A stretch of 64,000 bases of DNA, taken from contig NC_079147.1 in assembly GCF_945859685.1 (NCBI RefSeq), positions 106,747,525 through 106,811,524 on the forward strand, given 5' to 3'. The translations under genes were made by a program, and so were the position numbers. This document shows positions 57,201 through 64,000 of the stretch, piece by piece. Under the pieces are notes generated by a model. The model saw only the letters and a program-made list of their open reading frames with translations. It made no database searches and was not told the origin of the DNA. This DNA is from Eupeodes corollae. Its lineage: Eukaryota; Arthropoda; Insecta; Diptera; Syrphidae. Numbering within the stretch: the stretch's first letter is position 1; each line of letters begins with the position of its first letter.

Positions 57201-60200
57201 AGGAACTATTTTGACAGTTGATCAAATCGTGAGCTAGTCGTATGTGTGTGTGCTCAATTTCGATATCGCTACCGATATCGGTACAATTCAAGTCAGTGCG
57301 ATAGATTGTATAGTGTATTGGGCGCTTAAGGTTCCATTTATCCAGCATGCTTTCTTCCGACCATATAAGTTGGTGCATACTCCTTACCATAATTTTATCC
57401 TGTTATACTTCAGCTAAGATATGGCAATCTTTACTTCGATTAAGTCGGGAAGACGGGATTGTTTTCTTTCGTAGTCTATGTTGAATGGATCATCCTGTCT
57501 GAAACCGGAATTCGGTTCGTCGTCGCCGTTATATAGTCTGCAGAATTGGTTCTTCCATGTCCTCAGCATTGACTACTGTTCGTCTTTGCAGCCTGCTGTT
57601 TGAGGTTTATGTACTTGTGAATTTTCGTTTCACCTGCTCATACAAATTTCGAACTTCGTTTCTGCTCTTGAACCTCATATTCTCTCCTTTTTCTCTCAGA
57701 TGTCAGTGTTCCTCTCTCCTCTTCTGCTCATAGAGCTCGTGAGCGTGCCTGATGTATGCCAGCATTTGCCTGTCGACATTCCTCATCAAACCACGGATTT
57801 CTTCCTGGGTACTGCTTAAAACCTTCACGGCACGGCTTCTCTGATTGAGTCTTGGCAATGTTGCTGGCACTGACGATACATGTTTTGCCTTGGGTCTGGA
57901 AATCCGAAGTACTACCTTGATTACAACCAGGTAGTATTCGATGTAAGCTCCTCGGAAAGTTTGGATATCCATAATGTTGGAAGTGGGTCTTTCGTTGATT
58001 GTAATATGGTCAATCTGGTTGACGGTAGATTGATATGAAGAACTCCAGGTTCAACACGCACTGACTACCATGAAGTTTTGCTCCAGTAAAATTGACTATA
58101 GCCTGAATCTGTTATAAGAAATTTTGTCACGCAGGCTGTTTTTCCCTATTATTCCACCAAAAATGTCTTCCGTTCCTAGCTTGAAGAATATATCCTTAGT
58201 GTTGTCATCCTTCGCTTCCGTGGAGGCATGTGCGCATATAAGGCTAAATGTTGCCGAATTTAGCTTTGATGCGGATGGTCAACGAGCGCCTGCTCGTTTA
58301 TGAACCTATAGCTCAAATCATGGTGTCTAAATTTGGCTCCAATTAGCGTTGTTGGTTTTTCCGGCTGCATAGTCACCATAGTAAATATCGCAGCTTGTCA
58401 TTTTTTTTTATGATCATGTCAGGTATTTAGGGACTTTTTTGTCACTTGTTAATAACGACGTTATCTTTAGGGTCTGGACCAATTTTTATCGATATAGGAT
58501 ATTCTAAAGTGAAATGTCAACTTTTACTGAACAAAAGGAACTAATTTTTGATTGCAAACCTCTTTTAGTTCTTAACAATACTCTGGACATGGGCAATGGG
58601 CATCTTGTGGATTCAAAGAACGCTAACTCTAATTTAGGGTCATCTGCACAGGTTTTGTGCCTTATTTAATTCCAAAATTTGTGATTAAATTTGGTCTATG
58701 TGGTATTAAGTTTAGGGTAAGTAGTTCGCTATGAAATCTGCCCATTGTCGTTATTACGCTTATATTGATCTCATCACGGAAATAGTTTCTATCTTCCTAG
58801 ATTATGATTAAGCCTGATGTATATTTGCCCATATGGGAATTTGAAGCTTCCTCCAATATTTTCTTAACATAGTGTGTTAAGAGTTTGTCTACATTGTTAT
58901 ACTTTTTGCAACATTAAACTTGACAGCCATACAGCAACCACTTTAAACACTTTGAATTTGCTACTTTTTGCAATGTTTCCGTTTATAAAACATATTTTCC
59001 ACGAGGAATTAAAGCCAGTTTTTCTGTAAATTGTTTGTCCATGATAAAATTTCTTGAAAAGATTACTCCAAGGTATTTGTATTAACTGACACACTCAATA
59101 GTCCAACTGTTATTCGTCCATTTTTAATTCGAGGCATTTTTAACTCCAACATTTTTAGAAACCATAACTTTGGAGTATTGTATTGAACAATTAAGTTTCC
59201 AAAAACTGCAGTAGTGGTATAATCTGTCAATCATGAGTTGGAGAGTTTCTGGGGAATAAACAAACTTAACTATATCATCCGCAAATAAAAAAGATTTGAT
59301 AAAAAACGAAAACAACGCCACGAGAATGGTTAATCAATGAGGTCATTGACAAAAAGCGAAAACATGAGCTCAATATACCACCCTGCCTCACTCTTGTTGT
59401 TGTTGCGAATCAGTCAGAAAGTTCAGCACCATTACACAATGGGTTCCGACGGAGTTTCTTTTAAAATTCTTCGAGCACTTCACCGAATTTGAGTGATTCC
59501 CTTTAATTGTACGGAATGCTTCTTTGAAATCGACGAAAAATACTTCTTAACCCAGCATGGGATACTTCAAAACCTTCTCTTTTTCTGTCCAGGTTGTGAG
59601 CCGTATGTCAAATGTTTGGTGACGTAATGGGATAATGTAAATCCTTGAAGTGAGTGTGTAGCACCGTTGCATCCAGATTTTTGGGAGCAGCAAATCTCTT
59701 CTCATTTAATTCCCAAACAAGTTTTCAACATTCTGTTGAATTTTTGCAACTTTTCAGTTTATAGGCTTGACGTTGCTCATATTTTTGTATTTACATAGTT
59801 CCTCAAACATTTTGTTAGCCTTAATGAAGTTACTTCAAAATTAATATTGAAAAGATCTTCGGAAGGTCCCTCAACCATGAAAAAGGAATTTTCCGAACGT
59901 TTTGGTTTTCTTTCTTAAACCAAAGCTCGTTATCTCCTTATTTTATTATATTTTTGTCGCCTCCTTTGATGAGAATAGAATACTTTTACAATATTTTCCA
60001 AGATTGACGTCTAGTCACTGCCTATAAGTCGTCGCTTTTGAAGGTTTCCAATAAAGTCTTGGGAATAATGATTACTTGTTCGAACTCTCATCATTTGCCG
60101 TCGTCCGTTGAAAAATGTACGACTAGTGGAATGTGATCTGAGTACAGAAATTCTTTTACCTCAAAATCTGTCAAAAACAGATCCCAGTTTTCTTACTTAC

Positions 60201-63200
60201 TTACTTAAGGTGGATGGTGCTACAGCCTTGGGCGGACCTGGGCCTCAACCAACCTGCGTCTCCAGCCAGCTCGGTCCCTAGCTATATGTCTCCAGTTTCG
60301 CACGCCAAATTGGTTAAGTTCGTCACCACCTGCGTGCGCCAGCTGAGTCGCGGTCTTCCTTTACTGTGCCGTCCCTCGGGATTGGATTCGAAGACCTTTC
60401 GGGCTGGAGAGTTGATGTCCATTTGCTCTACATGATCTAGCCATCTAAGTCGTTGGACTTTAATTCTGTTAACTAGGTCAGTGTCGCTCTACAGCCCGTA
60501 CAATTCCTCGTTATTCTTCGTTTGATTTCAGCGCTGGTGTCGTTGTTTGTATTTATAGCGCTGCCTAGGTAGACAAAGGTCTCAACTACCTCAAAGTTAT
60601 AGCTGTCCATGGTGACGTTTTGTCCAAGACGTCGTTGTTCAATGTCCTTTTTTGATGACAGCATATACTTGGTCTTGCCCTCATTGACCACTAAACCCAT
60701 CTTTCTCGCTTCCGTCGCATTGCTCAAAAACGCTCCAATGACATCACGCTTTGATCTTCCAATTATGTCAATATCATCTGCGTATCCGAGTAATTGGATT
60801 AATTGGATGGATCTTTGGAAGATTGTGCCTCTAGTGTTGACGGTTGAGTTTTGCACAATTCTTTCCAGAACGATGTTGAAGAAGTCGCATGACAGTGCAT
60901 CGCCTTCTCTAAAACCTTTTTTGACATCAAATGCATCGGTAAGATCTTTTCCGACCTTGATAGAGCAGCGTGCATTCTCCATCGTCATTCTGCACAAACG
61001 GATAAGTTTGACAGGGATGCCAAAACTAGACATTGCTCGGTAGAGCTCTTCCCTATAGATGCTGTCATACGCGGCTTTAAAATCGATAAAGAGATGGTAT
61101 GTATCGATTTGAAGCTCCTGGGTTTTTTCCAAGATCTGCCGTAGTGTGAATATTTGGTCGATAGTGGACTTTCCTGGTCTGAAGCCACACTGATAAGGAC
61201 CAATCAGGTTGTTGACGAATGGCTTCAGACGTTCACATAATACGGCAGAGAGGATCTTATACGCAATGTTAAGGAGACTGATGCCTCTGTAGTTGGCGCA
61301 GTTTAGAGGGTCTCCTTTCTTATGTATCGGACACGTTATGCTGAGACTCCACTCATAGCCTCGGGCATGCTTTCTTCCGACCATATATTTTGCAGATGAG
61401 TAGGTGCATACTCCCTACCAAGTCATCGCCTGCTGTTTTGAATAGTTCGGCAGCGATGCCCTCAGCTCCAGCAGCTTTGTTTGACTTAAGTTTAGATACA
61501 GCTATCTTCACTTCGTTAAGGTCGGGTAGGCGGAATTGTTGATCTGCGTCGCCGAGGTTGAGTGGTTCTGTCTCCCTTACAGCGGAATTCGGTTCGTCAT
61601 CGCCGTTATATAATTTGGAGAAGTGGTTTTTCCATATTCTCAACATAGACTGCGGGTCTACTACAATGTTCCCCTGATCGTCGTTACAGGCTTTAGTTTG
61701 TTGCTTGGGATGTTTTTTTTTAACTTTTGGTATAATTTACGAACCTCATTCCTGTTGTGACAAGATCGCGTGCTTCTCATGCTCTCTTTTTTCCATCTAA
61801 GAAGCCGGTGTTCCTCTCTTCTCTTCTGCTCGAAGAGCCCGCGAGTAGCTCTGGTCCTATTGAGCAGCGCCATTTGTATGACTGTTGTTTCGCTGCGTAC
61901 GCTTGCGGGCATTCGTCGTCAACTAGGGATTTCGCTGTTGTGGCCGTATGAAACCTAGCTCTTCAGAGGCGGCATCTCTGATGGCTGCAAGTCAATGTTA
62001 CTACTGGTTTTCAATGCTTAATGCAGGCAGCATAGGACTCCTTAAGAGGTTATCAGAGACTCGATCGGAAAAGGACATGGTAGTCTATTGCGATTGTAGC
62101 CGTCTAACGTACAGTACTTCCTTGTTTTGGCTTGGACCGGTATATCCGTAACCGTACCTTGGCTACAACGAGGTAGTGGTCCGAATCAATGTTTGCCGCT
62201 TGGAAAGTTCGGACAACCTTTAGAAGTGTCGTGCGTCGATCGCAATGTGGTCAATCTGGTTGACAGTTAACTGATCAGACCCTTGTGGATATAAAGTTGT
62301 GTGAACAGCGTACTAGCAGAACGTCTCGCACGGCAGCGAAATCGATTCCAGTCTTCACCTATGATAAAATAATCATCATTCTCGGCTTCTTGAAAAACAA
62401 AAATAGTTTTATTAAGTTGGAATTTTTAAAAACACATCATCAAAGAAGAAGTTTTAAATTTTGAAAGTAGATTTTTTTATTTAATCCCCTTAGATTATTG
62501 TTCAAATATGGTTAAAAAGGTTTCTAACCCGACATCATTTAAAAACAAAACTCCAGTATCAACGTAGTTAATGACCCTTTTAGGATTTTTTTCCATTTAC
62601 ATAACGTTCTTATATATTTTCAAGTATTTAAAAACCTTCGGTGTACATAAATAGTTCCTGTTTCATTAAATTTTAAAAAGAAACTTATTCGTTTTTATTT
62701 TTTGACACAATTATCCAAAAACATGAGTTTTAATATTCAAAAACTTTAATTTAACTCAAGCTCTCACTTGCATCTTTCAACCTTATTTTCAAATTTGTTT
62801 TCTACTTCAATTTTGTTTATTTTCTCAAATTCCTACTATATTCAACACCAGCTGTCTTCTTGATAGCGGGTAAGTTTGTTTTCCTTTCTAAATTGATTGT
62901 ACATTATTTTTTTAATTTATTTTCAATTTTAAGCTTTTTAATAAATTATGCAAATTGTTGCTTTATTCATTTTTAAACAAAATATTTGATACATACATTT
63001 AATTCCGCTGCATCTTTGTCCTTTTTTGCAATAAAAGTTATGTGGGTACCTGTAAATAAAAACACTAGATAGTATTTTAAAATCTTTGTTTGTAATCCAA
63101 ATGTATATAAATTTTAATAAATTATCAAAACACCGTGTTTTGGATTGTTTTCTTATAAACCTCCCTTCATAATCTGCACAATCATTTCATTAAAAATAAC

Positions 63201-63821
63201 ACAATATTCGTGAACAACGTTTAAGGTATTACAGGTATGTGGAACCCCAAAAAACGATACGCCCATCACAGTCCTCAGGACCGAGGACGACATTTTTTGC
63301 ACGCAATCCAATAATAACTGTAACCGAGCACACGCCAACACCATCTCCAGATTACTTAAAACGCCAGGTAAAAATTGTGTAAATTCATGCTTTGGAAAAT
63401 CTACATATTATGTAAATTTTACAAAATATTTTACAGGGTTCAATTGACTCACAACTCGATGCATTGAGTAACGGTGGAAGTTTGAGTGGAGTTACGGGCT
63501 TCCGAGGCCATATGTTGCGATCACACACAGATTCTCATATCGACTATACCGGGGTCGATGAGTCGGAAGCACCAGGATCTTCATTCTACATTACCCGTGA
63601 TGGTGGCATTGACTACGAAATCGTGCTTTTGGCTGTCTATAATGTTTTCAAACGGGACTATAATATTGTTTCGCTGCGGGTTTTAGAAGCTGGCTTGAAT
63701 ATCTGTGAGGTGTTACTTGAGTTGGGAGTTATGAAACTTGGAGAACATGCTCATGAAATATCGATGGGAATCATAAAGAGGGCACTTCTCCATCTTGGAT
63801 GTCCGCATGGATGCAATGATG
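39084..63821 (+). CDS. unc80: UNC80, N-terminal part (12 exons, continues past the window)
   Basis: UNC80 is the large cytoplasmic scaffold that binds UNC79 and the NALCN sodium-leak channel in neurons and sets resting excitability and rhythmic behaviour. The joined exons read 742 full codons plus one base; the animal protein is about 3,200-3,300 residues, so roughly the first quarter is here. Diagnostic blocks shared with vertebrate UNC80 are QTFLWRQIAPFIRPKLGK, RWRLLQAALPHV, LFVYLFAPIIHHLKESD and FLDVAVLRCLFISHWQEEG. The middle (exons 5-10) is Ser/Lys-rich and likely disordered. Three introns of about 7 kb carry nested transposons; the other eight are 59-874 bp. No stop or frameshift seen. 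Confidence 0.93.
39240..40423. other. First part of unc80 intron 1, no gene seen
   Basis: AT-rich intronic DNA without a recognised element. Confidence 0.6.
40424..42215 (+). mobile_element. tRNA-derived SINE split by a DNA element
   Basis: The first half (40424-40540) has an A-box-like TGGTTAGTGCGTTGG (40439-40453) and the B box GGTTCGATCC (40475-40484). The second half (42048-42215) resumes with TTCTTGTAATGAAAAAGTGC and runs to GGACTGTTGCGCCACC. Joined, they match the intact minus-strand copy at 35088-35358 along its length. It is a SINE, not a tRNA gene: the acceptor stem does not close and a body follows. It lies in unc80 intron 1 in sense orientation. Confidence 0.8.
40541..42047. mobile_element. 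1.5-kb non-autonomous TIR element with TA flanks
   Basis: Left end AGGTACGTGTCCATTTGAGA and right end, read inward, AGGTGGATGTCCATTTGAGA (both then GTA): 23 bp with four mismatches. TA is on both sides (40539-40540 and 42048-42049). Sub-terminal DNA repeats the GTCCATTTGAGAG motif (about 40607) and is full of CTCTCGAGAG palindromes at both ends (40581 and 41990 regions). No transposase frame is visible in 1507 bp. Superfamily unknown; the TA flank suits Tc1/mariner-like enzymes. Confidence 0.75.
42216..42552. other. Intronic spacer, no gene seen
   Basis: Contains a short inverted motif pair around GAGACGAGAC/TTCGTCTCG (42356-42428), otherwise nothing recognised. Confidence 0.4.
42553..43380 (-). 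pseudogene. Densovirus-capsid-like endogenous viral relic (tentative)
   Basis: A minus-strand frame of about 275 codons has a single in-frame stop (TAA at 43090-43092). The part after the stop includes PQLHVGLIDTPQLNPGNE followed by YLNSSCYWKVECSIKIAF. The layout, a HVG strand then a YWKVE strand near the end, resembles the C-terminal jelly-roll part of densovirus (insect parvovirus) capsid proteins. I judge it from memory of the family, without a search. The N-terminal part of such a capsid is missing, and the 5' edge meets LINE sequence at about 43385. It is an old, broken copy in unc80 intron 1, antisense. Alternative: an unrecognised host or transposon gene. Confidence 0.45.
43385..44512 (+). 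pseudogene. CR1-like LINE copy B (EN end and RT start)
   Basis: Plus-strand debris in order: FNSYFKIFNSSLCFLDSDVE, PLVSSIEKDNLFARQFDEIT (about 43745-43800), SAGPDSIPAIF-like reading (about 43930-43965), the fingers, LDILKAFERVWH (motif A, about 44255-44295) and AQGSVLSPTPFLIFTIDT (motif B, about 44435-44490). It stops before YADD. Many frame changes. Same family as 1420-4770 and 52545-53565. Confidence 0.75.
44513..45213 (-). pseudogene. Decayed copy of HPF1 (histone PARylation factor 1)
   Basis: HPF1 partners PARP1/2 and directs ADP-ribose to serine. The minus-strand reading has HWRFFYDPLEFQTLFVKRGT and GIHYGYWRFDPKDEEDLL, which line up with the HPF1 core (HWRFYYDPPEFQT, then a YHMGYFRDSPDE-type segment). 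After a frameshift near 44985, FDAIAYYLEKDFPL continues, and after another, LEQGIDLFCYGHKDLHKIVQ and NLLNPAHKLFGRP match the C-terminal part. At least two frameshifts and one in-frame stop. The N-terminus is missing. It is embedded in unc80 intron 1, antisense, abutting CR1-like copy B. Confidence 0.8.
45214..46234. other. End of unc80 intron 1, no gene seen
   Basis: Very AT-rich intronic DNA with homopolymer runs. Confidence 0.6.
46235..46380 (+). CDS. unc80: unc80 coding exon 2
   Basis: Acceptor TATTCAAAG. Reads SFEKVLVQNIQFGLSPPLTK, then IPRWRLLQAALPHVMHCVAA. Donor gttaaa at 46381 is weak but keeps phase (ends with AG of an Arg codon). Confidence 0.9.
46381..47254. other. unc80 intron 2, no gene seen
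   Basis: 874 bp of AT-rich DNA. No element ends recognised. Confidence 0.6.
47255..47429 (+). CDS. unc80: unc80 coding exon 3
   Basis: Acceptor CATTACAG. Completes Arg, then VKDMQAIGVVETKLLYTMQW, matching the UNC80 GVAETKLL region. An acidic run (ADEEEDL) follows. Donor gtaata, phase 0. Confidence 0.9.
47503..47713 (+). CDS. unc80: unc80 coding exon 4
   Basis: Acceptor ATTTACAG. LFVYLFAPIIHHLKESDFQN and then GIRLWQGMWDNRAPG, among the best conserved N-terminal blocks. Donor gtaagt, phase 1. A 6.8-kb intron follows. Confidence 0.92.
47830..47985 (-). repeat. SINE-like tRNA-derived fragment, diverged
   Basis: Near the right end, GGGTTGAACCCAGGACCTTT (47921-47940) is an inverted B box followed by the same CAAAGGTC context seen in the SINEs at 35298 and 40470. 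The body (GAGAAAGCACATTTTCC) resembles the AGAAAGCGCTTTTTC part of those SINEs. Older or a related subfamily. Lies at the start of unc80 intron 4. Confidence 0.55.
48055..50770 (-). pseudogene. Ty1/copia pol relic, split by an RTE-like LINE
   Basis: Minus-strand order: KAVDNGLVVVFNKVMAAIKI (after the protease, about 50700), WHNQYGHLNLNSLKEM (GAG-pre-integrase, about 50560), KGKICVKPFQRAIF, and GGSRYFFTFIDYMS (integrase core start, about 50375). Then comes the RTE-like insertion, then RLVYKSFKALLEKQ (about 49060), TAPADCSLTNHQN (degraded PQQNG region), and GWSLVELPTGQKVFGCKWVY (RT start, 48150-48230). Many stops. No LTRs were found. In unc80 intron 4, antisense. Confidence 0.75.
49082..50355 (-). 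pseudogene. RTE-like LINE copy 3 with 7-bp target duplication
   Basis: The minus-strand RT starts at CERLKPIVNNLIGPYQCGFR (truncated 5' end), then FIDFKAAYDSIYRDKL (motif A), KGFRQGDALSCDF (motif B), AYADDIDIIGRTQRDV (motif C) and a C-terminal tail (49109-49417). The 3' end is TAAG repeats (ACTT on +, 49085-49100). GACATGT flanks both sides (49075-49081 and 50356-50362), and removing the LINE plus one copy restores the copia integrase frame (FIDYMS/RLVYK). Frame breaks near 49420 and 49560 make it dead. Confidence 0.85.
50940..52530 (-). pseudogene. piggyBac-type transposase relic
   Basis: The minus strand shows piggyBac transposase blocks in order: MSAKRFTTIKRCLCF (about 51900), RQYMPHKPYKLGVKMFVLCD and GFAYRFEVYNGAGDN (about 51640-51745, the conserved KPxKxGxK and YxGAG region), LGAASNVVV, then WYINMVLWKDNRCVHLASTY (about 51290-51335, WxDNxxVxxxST), and IIREYNSHMGG (about 51120-51160, the third Asp region ends HMGGV and is broken). 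Numerous stops. No TTAA-flanked terminal repeats were recognised. Inside unc80 intron 4, antisense. Confidence 0.8.
52545..53565 (+). pseudogene. CR1-like LINE copy C, best preserved RT
   Basis: It reads SAGPDGIPAIVLKRCSSTLE (52740-52800), a stop, then 52874-53395 open: NYRPIALTSLLSKVMETLIN, YGFRSNRSNGDL, motif A ALDISKAFDRVWHQ and motif B INAGVPQGSVLSPTLILIF, ending by a frameshift before CFADDSNLSFS (motif C, about 53385-53415). After that the thumb is deleted and the copy ends near 53565. It served as the guide for copies A and B. Confidence 0.8.
53566..54471. other. End of unc80 intron 4, unassigned
   Basis: Mostly AT-rich. A stretch of about 80 codons without stop (53785-54023, reading FESTPSRSEREIISSYAKAC) lacks an ATG and matches nothing I know. 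It could be a transposon fragment. Confidence 0.45.
54472..54566 (+). CDS. unc80: unc80 coding exon 5
   Basis: Acceptor TATCACAG. Completes Arg, then KPSSSGETVLSPKADSPKS. Ser/Pro-rich, likely disordered. Donor gtatgt, phase 0. Assigned by splice phase and position more than by similarity. Confidence 0.8.
54630..54767 (+). CDS. unc80: unc80 coding exon 6
   Basis: Acceptor TTAAAAG after a 63-bp intron. 46 codons, GSWVSSPKDFAFPETIPEEA and VVIFRLPTGPYLTDPSFYT. Donor gtaagc, phase 0. Confidence 0.85.
54827..55137 (+). CDS. unc80: unc80 coding exon 7
   Basis: Acceptor AATCAAG. Basic, Gln/Ser-rich start (ADASLLQQSQSRRGS), then the conserved TFLDVAVLRCLFISHWQEEG and VYWSLQYLYNR, matching vertebrate UNC80. 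Donor gtattt, phase 2. Confidence 0.92.
55203..55396 (+). CDS. unc80: unc80 coding exon 8
   Basis: Acceptor ATTTTCAG. Completes Arg, then LTEIAEEAAIPTHQPRKRSN, with a basic RKRSNSLP phosphorylation-type site. Donor gtgagt, phase 1. Confidence 0.88.
55458..55627 (+). CDS. unc80: unc80 coding exon 9
   Basis: Acceptor AATTCCAG. Completes Asp, then DTSSTIERRGSDKKKRVKMA, highly basic. It ends RPLQHV with donor gtaaga, phase 0 (gttgta three bases earlier is a weaker choice). Confidence 0.85.
55857..55969 (+). CDS. unc80: unc80 coding exon 10
   Basis: Acceptor TTTTTTAG. DYHRSLDTGEKKLSRSASMI, then NLIKGKSMPSLR. Two SRSAS/KSMPS-type serine motifs. Donor gtaaga, phase 2. A 7.3-kb intron follows. Confidence 0.88.
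55970..56499. other. Start of unc80 intron 10, no gene seen
   Basis: AT-rich intronic DNA; no element ends recognised. Confidence 0.55.
56500..58480 (-). pseudogene. RTE-like LINE copy 5 (endonuclease part), split by a Harbinger derivative
   Basis: Plus-strand text from 56510 matches the complement of 61180-61330 in copy 4, then after the insertion continues from 57330 in step with 61360-62350 (CATGCTTTCTTCCGACCATA and following; a GTTCGGTTCGTCGTCGCCG block at about 57514). It extends upstream to about 58480 into the endonuclease region, farther than copy 4. Heavily decayed, no long frame. Lies in unc80 intron 10, antisense. Confidence 0.7.
56675..57326 (-). mobile_element. Short PIF/Harbinger derivative, TAA flanks
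   Basis: The ends are inverted: left AGCGCCCAATACACGATACA and right, read inward, AGCGCCCAATACACTATACA. TAA flanks both (56672-56674 and 57327-57329), the standard Harbinger target. On the minus strand 56936-57139 starts MSDLNRRNKVILICARVILS and contains KRRKRKWAKEWLLGRSLHSD, the typical N-terminus of Harbinger transposases. The catalytic part is deleted. A different family from the 20598-24012 element (ends differ). Confidence 0.85.
58560..60190 (-). pseudogene. LINE reverse transcriptase relic, clade unclear
   Basis: The minus strand reads SFLFADDIVKFVYSPETLQL and MIDRLYHYCSFWKLNCSIQY (motif C and thumb, 59124-59300), then YKYLGVIFSRNFIMDKQFTE (about 59030-59090). Upstream a GRVVY...HVFAF region may be motif B. 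It differs from the RTE-like and CR1-like families here. Stops are frequent. Confidence 0.6.
60192..62370 (-). pseudogene. RTE-like LINE copy 4, longest open RT
   Basis: The 303-codon frame 60473-61384 holds SITCPIHKKGDPLNCANYRG, FRPGKSTIDQIFTLRQILEK, motif A LFIDFKAAYDSI, motif B KGFREGDALSCDF (Glu replaces the usual Gln) and motif C GYADDIDIIGRS. The adjacent frame 61353-61646 covers the linker (SKLKSNKAAGAEGIAAEL), and 61661-61912 part of the region after the endonuclease. The 3' tail is again TAAG repeats (60194-60207 on +). A 9-bp duplication (ATTGGATTA) near 60795 adds residues before YADD. Sits in unc80 intron 10, antisense. Confidence 0.85.
62371..63234. other. End of unc80 intron 10, no gene seen
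   Basis: AT-rich intronic DNA; no element recognised. Confidence 0.6.
63235..63367 (+). CDS. unc80: unc80 coding exon 11
   Basis: Acceptor TATTACAG. Completes Arg, then YVEPQKTIRPSQSSGPRTTF and ITVTEHTPTPSPDYLKRQ. Donor gtaaaa, phase 0. Phase agrees with exon 10, so no exon need be missing in between, though a symmetric optional exon is not excluded. Confidence 0.85.
63437..63821 (+). CDS. unc80: unc80 coding exon 12
   Basis: Acceptor TTTTACAG. After a Gly/Ser-rich start it reads ITRDGGIDYEIVLLAVYNVF, then VLEAGLNICEVLLELGVMKL and ALLHLGCPHGCNDG, matching the helical UNC80 block with VxLxVYxVL, LNIxExLLxLGV and LGCxYGC. Donor gtatga at 63822, phase 1; the next exon is outside the window. 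Confidence 0.92.
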
Positions 63822-64000
63822 GTATGATTTATAATAGTTTGGTTTTATCATTTACATAATCTGTTCCGGATCACTTTGAAGCATCTTGAACATAAGCTAC
63901 GAACTGCGAACTGTGGATGTTCGCATATTTTGACTTTTCTAACACATTAGTTTTATTTTGATTGTCAATATTGTCTCCATATTTTCCTCAGCCATGACCT

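Overview
The window looks like nuclear DNA of a fly (Diptera, probably Brachycera; this is inference). It is AT-rich. Its only recognisable host gene has introns that are either 59-74 bp or about 7 kb, and the intergenic and intronic DNA is full of insect-type transposons: LOA, Jockey, RTE-like and CR1-like LINEs, copia, piggyBac, Tc1/mariner/rosa/pogo, PIF/Harbinger, a foldback element and tRNA-derived SINEs. No bacterial gene, operon or CRISPR array is present.

Host gene. Twelve coding exons on the + strand from 39084 to 63821 encode the N-terminal part (742 complete codons) of UNC80, the large scaffold subunit of the NALCN sodium-leak channel complex. All splice phases agree. The gene runs off the right edge. 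A leader exon with a good 3' splice site starts at 39021 and carries two short upstream ORFs, one overlapping the UNC80 start. A leader-like, TE-poor stretch at about 27.3-28.1 kb could hold the promoter and first exon, but this is only a possibility.

Left third (1-26.7 kb): a nest of transposons. A CR1-like LINE is broken by a TIR element that is itself broken by an RTE-like LINE (1.4-4.8 kb). Then come a pogo-like element with perfect TA flanks (5.35-6.12 kb), a LOA retrotransposon with both ends and a 15-bp target duplication (7.4-12.6 kb), an 84-bp piggyBac-type miniature element (13.3 kb), a second LOA copy on the other strand (14.5-17.1 kb), a decayed foldback arm (17.1-18.3 kb), and a Jockey element (18.7-25.7 kb) split by a PIF/Harbinger transposon with two apparently intact spliced genes (20.6-24.0 kb).

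Middle (26.7-39 kb): possible leader region, mariner and Tc1 relics, a 4.5-kb foldback element with arms made of ~170-bp repeats (30.6-35.1 kb), a SINE, and an RTE-like LINE invaded by a DD41D (rosa-type) mariner lacking its second catalytic aspartate.

Right part (39-64 kb): unc80. Its three large introns hold a SINE split by a 1.5-kb TA-flanked element, a densovirus-capsid-like relic, CR1-like fragments, a decayed copy of HPF1, a copia pol split by an RTE-like LINE, a piggyBac relic, a Harbinger derivative inside another RTE-like copy, and more LINE debris. All five RTE-like copies in the window lie on the minus strand, antisense to unc80. Apart from UNC80 and perhaps the Harbinger pair, every coding remnant is visibly broken.
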